The notes under the pieces are model-generated. The model was not told the origin of the DNA, did not search any database, and worked only from the letters and a program-made list of their open reading frames with translations. From assembly GCA_000827265.1 (NCBI GenBank), contig KN834756.1:213282-226011 (forward strand): DNA of 12,730 nucleotides. The letters are read 5' to 3'. The position numbers and the translations under genes are program-made. Positions 1-7,180 of the stretch are shown here, piece by piece (within the stretch, counting starts at the first letter, position 1; each line of letters starts with the position of its first letter). Source of the DNA: Collybiopsis luxurians FD-317 M1. Taxonomy: Eukaryota > Basidiomycota > Agaricomycetes > Agaricales > Omphalotaceae.

Positions 1-2
1 CA

Positions 3-269
3 GTAAGATCAGTGGCTTTTTCTCAAGATGGAACCAGAATTGTATCAGGCTCTTTAGACAGATCAGTGAAAATTTGGGATGCCACTACAGGTGCTCAGTG
101 GGGTGATTCTCTGCAGGGCCATAAAGACTTGGTAACATCAGTGGCTTTTTCTCCTAAAGGGACCAGAATTGTGTCTGGCTCTAATGATAGAACAGTCAGA
201 ATTTGGGATGCCACTATAGGCATTCAGCCAGGTGATTCTCTACAGGGTCATAGATATTCAGTCACATTA
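3..269 (+). repeat. 129-bp tandem coding repeats (WD40 units)
   Basis: Units start at 3, 132 and 261, exactly 129 bp apart. The first two share long identical blocks such as AGTGGCTTTTTCTC and ATTTGGGATGCCACTA. Differences cluster at the codons after GS (L-D-R-S versus N-D-R-T), around GAQW/GIQP, and after QGH. Only the start of the third unit survives before the C-terminal tail. Confidence 0.85.
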
Positions 270-554
270 GCCAATTATCAATCATCAACCACATTCACAA
301 AAGCTGATATTTCTCTCATTGATACTAATTCTCCCAGTTTAGATTACAAAAACTGGACATTGACAACTGATGGATGGATAAGGTTCCCTGATATCTCCCA
401 TCCCATTTTCTGGATCCCTCCTCATTTTTGCTACTTTTTATGGACTCCAAAAACAACATGCATCATCTCACAGAAAGGATATACTAAACTATCTTTCTGT
501 GATTGTGTATATGGAGACAAGTGGGCAACTTGCAACAATGGAGAACCCAATTAA
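3..554 (+). CDS. 3' end of a NACHT-WD40 (STAND/NLR-like) gene: last WD40 repeats and C-terminal tail
   Basis: The frame is open from the window edge to TAA at 552-554, giving about 183 residues; the NACHT part and start lie upstream. Two complete 43-residue WD40 units begin at 3 and 132 ([20 protein letters not shown], then SLQGH), and a third begins at 261 but diverges after a few residues. The last roughly 60 residues form a separate tail with DGWI, FWIPP, LW.P, KLSF and YGDKW..C. As I recall, this pattern closes many basidiomycete NACHT-WD40 proteins, so the stop is probably natural. The WD40 propeller is the presumed ligand-sensing part of these cytoplasmic NTPases. The 129-bp units are very similar at DNA level to those at 12382-12730, marking the two genes as paralogues. 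No intron is needed. Family is clear; ligand and role are inferred. Confidence 0.85.
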   Translation, partial: VRSVAFSQDGTRIVSGSLDRSVKIWDATTGAQWGDSLQGHKDLVTSVAFSPKGTRIVSGSNDRTVRIWDATIGIQPGDSLQGHRYSVTLANYQSSTTFTKADISLIDTNSPSLDYKNWTLTTDGWIRFPDISHPIFWIPPHFCYFLWTPKTTCIISQKGYTKLSFCDCVYGDKWATCNNGEPN

Positions 555-1079
555 AGAGTTTTGTCTAATAAGGCTAAGCCTCTGTAGTGAACCACATGGC
601 TGGGAACTAATAGTATTTTCCCCCCAAATTGTTGCTTATGCAATCGGACCATATCAATTTTTCCTTTCAGCTCTGCTGGCCATGCCTGAAGCCTGTTCTC
701 ATCAACATTTATCTAAGTTCTGCTGTTTTTCTTATTTCATTGTCCCATTGCCAGACACATCTATTAATGACAAACACAAGATAAATATAGTCATTTGCAG
801 GAGTGTATAATACTAAGAATCTGCATATAATCACACAAAAAGTTTTGCATACACAAGTTTCCATAGTTAAGCCCAATGGATTCCTACTGCCATTGTAGAA
901 TCATTGTGTTGAAGGATGCCCAAGTTGTCTGGAACATGGAGCTCTTCCCTCTTCCTATTACATCATTGAACTAAATGTCTTGTCCCAGTTGAGAGAATTA
1001 ATGCTTCACATGTGTGTCTCCTGTTTATTGTTGTGACTCAGGTGCCTGACAACATTTTCCATCATTCTCATTCCCCAAT
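555..1079. other. AT-rich intergenic DNA downstream of the left NLR gene
   Basis: I see no convincing gene, RNA or repeat here. A 103-codon open frame at 499-810 overlaps the NLR tail in another frame, has no splice support or recognisable motif, and is most likely chance. Confidence 0.5.
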
Positions 1080-1265
1080 ATGTTATGGTTACATTTTATC
1101 TTTCCTTTTATTTCTTTCCCTTTTATTTCCTTTTTACCATTTATTAACCCCTATTTCTACTAGGTCCATCTTATCTTTCAATCTTAACCTCCTCATCTTA
1201 TCTCTCACTTCTTATCTATCCATCTTATCTCTTACCCTTCACCCATGCCTCGCCTTTTCCTCCAT
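1080..1265 (+). repeat. Pyrimidine-rich low-complexity tract with a degenerate CATCTTATCT repeat
   Basis: The plus strand is strongly T/C-biased. The motif CATCTTATCT recurs at about 1166, 1194 and 1220 with small changes, and CTTTT/CCTTTT runs precede it. The open frame over it (1012-1269) encodes only a Leu/Ser/Ile/Phe-rich low-complexity peptide and I do not regard it as a gene. Confidence 0.6.
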
Positions 1266-1594
1266 ATGATCAACTCCTGCACATAAGTGACATGGTGCCA
1301 ATTATCACTTATTAACTCCCTTCCTTTTTTGACATGGTTTTAGCATGTATGATCACCACTTCCCTGACTTGGATATAGGGCTACTGTACTTACAGAGTAT
1401 ATATAGTTAGATACAAGAGAGTGTATTCTTTAGCTCTGCTCTCATCTATACTTTCTTGTTATTAGGCTAGAATAACATCTCTTTTCTCTGCCCCCCTCTT
1501 GTCTCTGAAGCTCCAAGTTGTGTTATACCTGGTGGCTACTTGTGAGAGTGGGCCGCCGTGATGGATTGTGCGGCAATTACGAGTCCGGGTTTGA
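1266..1594. other. Non-coding stretch with TATA-like and CT-rich sequence
   Basis: A TATATATAG motif near 1399 is followed by a CT-rich stretch at about 1435-1510. This could be the edge of an old LTR, but I could find neither a partner LTR nor a target-site duplication. An AATTACGAGTCCGG block at 1574-1587 recurs inverted at 3640-3653. Confidence 0.35.
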
Positions 1595-2243
1595 CTAAAA
1601 TGTGCACATATAAAGCCACGGATGCTTGGCTTCCCCTGCATACATAAAAATCAACATAATTGGAATCTCTGCATTAAAGACCAGTAGGCCACCACTGACC
1701 ATACCTCCATGCACAAAAACAAACCCTTCATTGTTCATTATCCTTGATATGAAATGACACTCATCTGCAAAGTATATGATCCCTTTGAGACAATATTGAA
1801 CAATGCAATGATCCACATAGCAGTACATGTTGAGATGGGAGTCAGGGAAAAATTCACAGGAAAAAACTGAAGAACAGTTGATCCTGAAACAATAGCCCCA
1901 GTCATTGCCTATGCATACAAAAATTAGTTTAGCTCAAGAGTAGTGGGCACGACATACCATAAGAGACTGAAATCAGCCAATGTTGACAGTATTGTAAAAA
2001 AAGCAAGAAAACACACTCAACCTTCATTGCACAGCAGAGGAAGGATTCTACAATCATGAAACACCAGCAGTTGGCATAGTGCAAAGCATGCATATTAGCA
2101 AAGGGAAGAAAACAGAGAAGATTGTTGTGACAATTGAGGCTACAAGATGATGTTAGAATGTAAGAGGAACATATGGTAAAAAAAGGGAACAAACAATGCA
2201 CTAAAAAAGAGACTGGAGGATAGTGGATCAACTGTGCAAACAT
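1595..2243 (-). pseudogene. Relic two-exon gene fragment, family not firmly recognised
   Basis: Minus-strand frames at 2243-1958 and 1908-1595 join in phase across a textbook 49-nt fungal intron (1957-1909: GTATGT donor, CTAAACTAAT branch-like site, GCATAG acceptor), ending at TAG 1597-1595. The second exon contains FFPDSHLNMY and, further on, KGIIYFADECHFISRI and FVFVHGGMVSGG. A second frame over 1908-1860 reads GAIVSGSTVLQFF. SGST.LQFF followed by a P-S-D/H-L-D/N-x-Y motif recalls an abundant agaricomycete family with a nucleotidyltransferase-like fold, which would require a 1-nt frameshift near 1860. The first exon is Leu/Cys/Phe-rich and less convincing. I judge this decayed coding DNA, possibly carried by a transposon; function unknown. 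Confidence 0.35.
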
Positions 2244-2268
2244 TTGCCAATCAGGAAAAAGGCCCTAT

Positions 2269-3172
2269 AGCCCAGGCACATATGGGTTGTTATGGGTTGT
2301 CCTCAGGCAGTTTAAGGCTTCTCAGGAGTCCTGGGCTACATAGGCTGCCCAGGATGCCAAGGGACACCCCCCAAATCCTGTGGAGCCTTAGAGTCCCTGG
2401 GGATCCCTGAGGCTGCCCTGAAGATCCCTGGGGATTTTTCAGGTGTCCTAAGGCTTCAATATATAAATGTGAAATAATAAATATATTTTCATCTGTTCTT
2501 CTACTTATTCTACTCTGTATATCCTACTCTTGTAGAGCTTTTAATGTACTGTAGTATTGTATTTTATTATATAGCTGTAATGGTTTATTGTTACCTATTA
2601 CTTCAGTTTTACTAGTCAGTTATTATACTTTAAGTACAGTTTATTATACTAATGTAAGCTCTGTATTGACTTTACATACTTGAGCACAGTATATTTGTGT
2701 AGCACAAAGCCTATACATATGTACATAGTATATATACAATAAGTTATAATAATGTTGTGCATGTTTGGACCATGGGAAAATTTTTTTGATTGTAGACAGT
2801 TCACAGTGAGCTCATCATGTGATTCATAAAAAAAGTGAAAACCTCTGCATAATTCTCACCAAATAAATGTTCTGGTTGTACATTTACACAAGAATAATGC
2901 ATAACTGTATATTTGCAATGTAATTTTGCATGATTTGTAGCATTTAGAATATTTCTGCTCCTGGGATCCTCAGGGAGCCCCAGGGAGCCCCAGGGAGCCC
3001 TCAGGGACTCTCAGGTTATTTTCAAACATCTTCCAGGGAGCCCAGGAATTGGCCCAAAACCTGGGAAGCCTAAGCAACCTAAGCAACTTGGAGTACCTGA
3101 GAGTGCCTGAGAGTTCCTAGGATTTGTCCATTTTCCTGGGCACCCTCAGGCTTCTTGTATTTGCCTGGGCTT
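2269..3172. mobile_element. Putative MITE-like element: two CCTG/CAGG motif-rich ends around an AT-rich core
   Basis: Two GC-rich blocks, 2269-2455 and about 2958-3172, are dense in variants of CCCTGGGGATCC, CCTGAGG, CTCAGG and AGCCCAGG. They flank an AT-rich core (2456-2957) with no open frame of note. The outer edges match in inverted orientation: AGCCCAGGCACATA at 2269-2282 and the reverse complement of 3158-3171, AGCCCAGGCAAATA, 13 of 14 bases. The right block has near-perfect tandem GGGAGCCCCA copies at about 2973-2999. Terminal inverted repeats plus subterminal motif arrays fit a non-autonomous DNA transposon about 0.9 kb long. No clear target-site duplication is visible, and no transposase is encoded. 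Confidence 0.5.
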
Positions 3173-3628
3173 AAGGTACTTTTCCTGATGTGAATGAGAC
3201 AGAAAAGTTGAGAGCAAAAAAAGCAAGGATAAAAATGAAAGTACTGCATGGCAAATAAAAGGGAATTACACACAAGGAAACACAGAGATCTGTAGAGGCA
3301 TTGGTAATTAGCTAGAAGACATGAGAGGCAGAAAAAGTAAGGGCAAAAGAAAAATGGATGTCCATGCATCGACAGGACTCAAGGAAGAAGAGTGGGGAGA
3401 AGAAGTATAATGGAACTGAAATGGAAGCTGCACATGTGAAGCTTCTCAGTGGTACAATAAGTGCCTGCCACCTTTGAATGGAATTTGCCGAGAAATGATC
3501 ACTTGTCAAAAAAACAAAAGTTGCTGTAAGGTCACAGAGCAGTCACATTTACACAGACCATATACAGGGAAAAACATAAGCATTCTGTCACGGCTGTGAT
3601 ACCAAACTCCCCGACAAGGATGATTCCT
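3173..3628. other. AT-rich sequence without a supported gene
   Basis: Minus-strand open frames at 3369-3079 and 3509-3312 are Phe/Cys/Leu-rich. One runs through the motif-rich end of the element to its left, and neither has splice support, so I leave them out. Nothing else stands out. Confidence 0.4.
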
Positions 3629-4041
3629 TCATTTCACTCCGGACTCGTAATTTGCAGTAGCTCCAAGTCGCTGACACAATGGGTGCAACATCATTTCCTG
3701 CTCAACATTCAGAATCCACTGAGACCAGACATATGATGAAGATGAACAAATTGTACCTGTGGCAAATGATTTCAATTAAATAAGTCTACAAGTAGTTTGG
3801 AATCAGTTGAACATGGGTATGTTTTATGAAGAATACCAATTCCTACTCACCCATCAAAACACCTCCCCTACCCTAACCCTCCGAATCGTCACCAGGATCC
3901 TGAACAGGTAAGTTCACAAGATTGATGCAAACTAAATTCATTATCACCAACCTCCTGCGCAGCTTCTAACTCCCATATCCTTGCTTAAAGAATCTTTATA
4001 TTGGATTCCAAGGCCTGTATCTCCGACTCACTTGAGGTCAT
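3629..4041 (-). pseudogene. Relic three-exon gene with an N-terminal coiled coil
   Basis: The proposed start is ATG 4041-4039. Exon 1 (4041-3952) reads MTSSESEIQALESNIKIL, stop, ARIWELEAAQE, a Glu/Leu heptad-like coiled coil. A 52-nt intron (3951-3900, ending TTCAG) leads in phase 0 to exon 2 (3899-3851; DPGDDSEG, stop, GRGGVLMG). A 94-nt intron (3850-3757, GTGAGT...CCACAG) leads in phase 1 to exon 3 (3756-3629), which includes YVWSQWILNVEQEMMLHPLC and ends in NYESGVK and TGA. Agreement of phase at both introns supports genuine former coding sequence. In-frame TAA (3987-3985) and TAG (3875-3873) break it. An ATG 39 nt further upstream (4080) is in the same frame. I do not recognise the family; acidic coiled-coil proteins of this kind are common near agaricomycete transposons. 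Confidence 0.4.
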
Positions 4042-4374
4042 ATCTCTATACTCACAAGCTGTACTGGAATCAAAACACATACATTAAGACAATTTTGGTT
4101 TACTCCCATTGAGGATTCTTGTGATACAGTACCACCTGCAAATAAAATCCTTTTGGTTGGCTTTCTGCTGATGGAATAATTGAGTCAAGAAAATTTGTAG
4201 TGTCAGAAATGGCATGTATACTGTACAGGATGCAAAATTACAAATCCAGCTGGAATGACAAGGGTGGAGAAGATATATACTCATTCTTATATATGAGGCA
4301 TAATTTTATCATTAGTACTAGTACATATTAAGAATATCTAAGCCAGTGAAATATCAGTAAGGCTTGCCACAAGT
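4042..4374. other. AT-rich sequence upstream of the coiled-coil relic
   Basis: A minus-strand open frame at 4284-4084 lies directly upstream of the coiled-coil relic but shows no recognisable motif and no phase-consistent splice into it. I see no regulatory signal I can defend. Confidence 0.35.
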
Positions 4375-4575
4375 CCTGGTCAGGTTTGACCCGGACCTGC
4401 AGCACAGGTAACCGGTCACCGAAACACAAGACCTGGGATCAGGCCAGGACCTGCAGGCAGATGGCGCTGGTACCTGTCTGGCCAGTTTTCCTTATGCCGG
4501 TCGTGGGTTTACCTGCCGGTTACTTGCATGATATATTTTTTGAGGCTACTGGCAAGTCACCTGCAGGTAAGGATA
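4375..4575. repeat. Cluster of degenerate ACCTGCAGG / ACCGGT motifs
   Basis: About 200 bp are packed with variants on both strands: GACCTGCAG (4396), ACAGGTAACCGGTCACC, GACCTGGGATCAGGCC, GGACCTGCAGG, GTACCTG, TTACCTGCCGGTTAC and CACCTGCAGGTAAG. CTTGCCA at 4363-4369 and TGGCAAG at 4550-4556 form a short inverted pair near the edges. The layout resembles one end of the element at 2269-3172 but with a different motif. The 97-codon frame at 4386-4679 is a by-product of the repeats, not a gene. Confidence 0.5.
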
Positions 4576-5112
4576 AAATTGAATATCGTTTAACTATACT
4601 TATAGTATGGTTAGCCAGTGGTAAAACTGTAATTGCTACTATTATACTACTGTATCTTCATGACCACAAATTCACATAATGCATGCAATCCCATGAATGT
4701 AATGGAACTTTTTTTGACAGCTTGTGCCTTATATGGTGATTTCTTGGCAGTCAGCTTCATCAACCATACCATAAAAGGAAAGTAAATTTGTGCTCAGACA
4801 AATTCAAACATGAATTTGTAGTAAAAAAGATACAGTGTTATATTGTGTTACTTGTGTCAGCAAGGTGCTCAGAGTTGAAGTTGTTACGAAGTTTGCAATA
4901 TTGCATTATAGATGTGTCCATATGCAATTTGAGTGTCGGACCATTACAGACCTTCCATTCCGGCCATGACAAGCCTATGAAGGGATTTAAGATTTGGACT
5001 TGCAGGTATTTGAGAGTTTTGCTTGTTGAGCTCCCGAATGTTGCCGCCGTATAGATCTAAGCTCAATAATCCAATATGACTCAAGCATTTGTCAGAAAAA
5101 GTCAAAATACCA
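4576..5112. other. AT-rich sequence without a supported gene
   Basis: An 88-codon frame at 4788-5054 has no splice support or recognisable motif. I see nothing else in this stretch. Confidence 0.35.
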
Positions 5113-5890
5113 ACATCAGGCCTTATATCGTCTACTCAGGTGTGGTCAGGTCATAGAGATCGGCGGTTGATCAGCCAGATAAGAGGTGAAGATGGGCAGA
5201 TCAGTTTGTCTGATCGAGGTGGTCAAGCGTGGTCAGGGCTGGTCAGGTAGGATCGGACTCAGATACAAAACTGTTGTTTCTCCGCTGTCTCTCCCGTAAT
5301 AGACCTATATAAATCGAGTATAGATAGATAGTAGAGTAAAGAGTGTGGCTGCTCATATAGTGTCGCATGCACATTTGGAACTGTGAACCTTACATTAGTT
5401 CAAAGTATAACACACAACTTACCACTGCGTCAAGCGGGCATGAATATAACCAGAACGTACACTGAATAAATACAGCCTTATCAGTCCTGATATGGGCTGA
5501 TACGGACTGTATACAAGAGTAATAACATCATTTCTTTTTCAAATGCTGTGGGGGATTCTATGTATTATTGTCGCTGCTGAATCCGTTTCCACTGTTTAGG
5601 TCATTGAAATCCAAACCGCTATCTTGAAACTGAATTACATGGATTTCTGACGTAGCAAAGAGAGCTCGGAGGAACGTGAACAAAATGTTTATCCTCCTGC
5701 CCATTTTGTATTGGATAGCTCGAAATGTTATGGAATCAGAGGATCAACCTTGTTCTACTGTAGTGCTCAGAATACTCAAAATACTGCGTTCGGGTCTGTG
5801 TGACCAGAACTGATACCGTCTGATACTGCCTGATATGGTTTACCCCGGAACCTGATATGCGCTGACCATTCCATCAGGCCTGATCAGCAA
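5113..5890. mobile_element. Putative MITE-like element with GGTCAGG / CTGATA(C) motif arrays
   Basis: The left block (5113-5270) contains repeated GGTCAGG, GATCAG and CTGATC. A central block (5477-5512) has CCTGATATGGGCTGATACGG enclosed by CAGTCC/GGACTG arms. The right block (5803-5890) repeats CTGATAC, CTGATATG and CCTGATC. ATCAGGCCTTAT at 5115-5126 matches the 12-bp palindrome ATCAGGCCTGAT at about 5873-5884 in 11 of 12 bases, a possible inverted end. A TATATAAAT at about 5307 lies in the core. The internal sequence also holds a possible relic exon (5600-5800), so these could instead be independent motif insertions into one old gene. No target-site duplication or transposase is evident. Confidence 0.4.
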
Positions 5891-6372
5891 ATTTGGGTTT
5901 TTCCGACAAATTGTACCAGTTAATTGATGAGCCTGTTGGATTAAGTGCTACATATGACTACTTTTTTGGCTGAAAACCCAAAGTCGGAGAACTCTTTAAT
6001 GCTCCAGACTGGCTTCAGTACGTCGTTGATTCGCTCACCTCTCTCAATGAGACCGCTACCTATCAATGATATTGTGAATGAACTTTCTCCAAAATTCCTT
6101 CTAGTTTCCGACAAGGGGAATTACTCTTAGCTGGTTTCTAGGAAGACTGCTTTGCCAAACAGCCCACCCCTGGTATGTGGGACAAGTATTAGTTCAAGAT
6201 CGTGACCTCTCCTGGCTTTTACCATAGGCATTAAAATCACTGGCTTTGCTGCTCCTGGCAAACGGTAAGCATGCTAGTAATTGATCATATCTTCTTTAGT
6301 CCGAGTGCTCGATTTAAAACACTTCTTGAATTCAACATGAAATTTATGTGTATAGACAGCCAATTTGGTTAA
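5600..6372 (+). pseudogene. Relic multi-exon coding sequence interrupted by a motif cluster
   Basis: After an acceptor-like CTGTTTAG at 5592-5599 a frame reads EIQTAILKLNYMDF, TGA (5648), then 50 open codons (5651-5800) including VYPPAHFVLDSSKCYGIRG. The CTGATA block follows. From 5884 another frame reads KLYQLIDEPVG, TGA (5971), LFNAPDWLQYVVDSLTSLNE, TGA (6067 and 6079), SFRQGELLLAGF, TAG (6139), EDCFAKQPTPG. This joins across a 55-nt intron (6173-6227, GTATGT...CATAG) and a 35-nt intron (6265-6299, GTAAGC...TTTAG) to KITGFAAPGKR and SARFKTLLEFNMKF, ending at TAA 6370-6372. Both joins keep phase. Individual open stretches are short enough to arise by chance; the splice signals are the main support. 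Product unknown. Confidence 0.3.
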
Positions 6373-6410
6373 TCTATAGCATGAGATCTACCACACTTTA
6401 GCCTTGAAAA

Positions 6411-6677
6411 CTAGGCAGCAGATGTCCAAAATTCTGTAACACTCCAATGGCCTGAATTCGGTATATTGTTTATTTGCTCACCTCTCTCAGCAATAATCCC
6501 CTCTTCATCGTCCAAACCATAACTCACCTTCTTCAAGTTGACCGGTTTTCCAATGGAGTAGAAAAGCTGCTCCCGTCACACCTTGTCTTTCTCTGCCAAC
6601 TGATTCACTGAACAGTTCCCTGCCTCAGCAACTACCGTGGCTGCTGCCAGAATATAGACAGTAAAGTAACTCCATCT
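6411..6677 (-). pseudogene. Relic reading frame, unknown product
   Basis: On the minus strand one frame runs from 6677 to a TAG at 6413-6411 with one internal TGA at 6578-6576. It reads YFTVYILAAATVVAEAG and, after the stop, YSIGKPVNLKKVSYGLDDEE and NSGHWSVTEFW. The 54 codons after the stop look coding-like in composition, but this length can occur by chance. A possible upstream exon (6754-6681, beginning PAEVTEPPITIMITLKEK after TTTTCAG) is in a different frame. It converges on the relic ending at 6372. I do not recognise it. Confidence 0.22.
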
Positions 6678-7180
6678 TCAAGCTTTCAGTCAGACTGTTT
6701 TTTTCTTTGAGTGTAATCATGATGGTGATGGGTGGTTCTGTCACTTCCGCAGGCTGAAAAGAACCAGCTGTACTCATCGAGCTTGAATTGTAGATTAGTG
6801 TTGGCCACATTGGTGATTCTCAGTGGCAAGTACTTACCTATAGCAAATCAAGGTCCAGAGAATCCAGACTCCAAGTCATTCTGAGATCTGAGAGGGGACA
6901 CTGAATCTCCAGTGTAGTGTACTTGGTCAAGCAACGAGGCGCTGTGAAGAAGTACGTTGTCGCCGTAAAACCCGCGTTCAGGTCGGAAGTAAGGCCTAGT
7001 AAGGAAGTAAGGAGGAGCACAGAAAACATATACGTTCGGTGTGCGAGTGAAAGCCTTGGTATTGGCACCTCCCAAGAGTCTTGGGTGGGTATGACTGTGG
7101 ATTCGAGATTACTGTACCGGTCGGTCCAAGTCTTGCGCATGTCGTCCTCCTTATCAGAAGTTGACTAGGATTATCCTCCA
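6678..7180. other. Transition into the GC-richer island; overlapping frames, none certain
   Basis: Base composition rises from about 6840. Frames of 60-100 codons exist on both strands. On minus, ATG 7029-7027 opens a 63-codon frame beginning MFSVLLLTSLLGLTS, which looks like a signal peptide. It ends at 6838 immediately before a GTAAGT donor (6837-6832), and a TTTTCAG acceptor follows 84 nt on. The joined frames do not agree, so I do not call a gene. The stretch would also hold the promoter of the plus-strand gene starting at 7181. Confidence 0.3.

Noticed and set aside
499..810. 103-codon plus-strand open frame
   Set aside because: Overlaps the NLR tail in another frame, with no motif or splice support.
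1012..1269. 85-codon frame, Leu/Ser/Phe-rich
   Set aside because: It is a translation of a pyrimidine-rich low-complexity tract.
1390..1540. Possible solo LTR (TATA-like box, CT-rich stretch, later TGGTGGCTA resembling a primer-binding site)
   Set aside because: No matching LTR, TG...CA borders or target-site duplication could be found.
3868..3882. Telomere-like CCCTAACCCT
   Set aside because: Only about one and a half units, inside a relic exon; chance is sufficient.
4386..4679. 97-codon frame
   Set aside because: Runs through the ACCTGCAGG motif cluster; its composition is explained by the repeats.
5945..6130. 61-codon plus frame
   Set aside because: Competes with a frame that continues in phase across two introns, and has no support of its own.
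6848..7168. Several overlapping frames of 60-100 codons on both strands, one with a signal-peptide-like start
   Set aside because: They contradict one another and the proposed splices do not keep phase; noted as unresolved.
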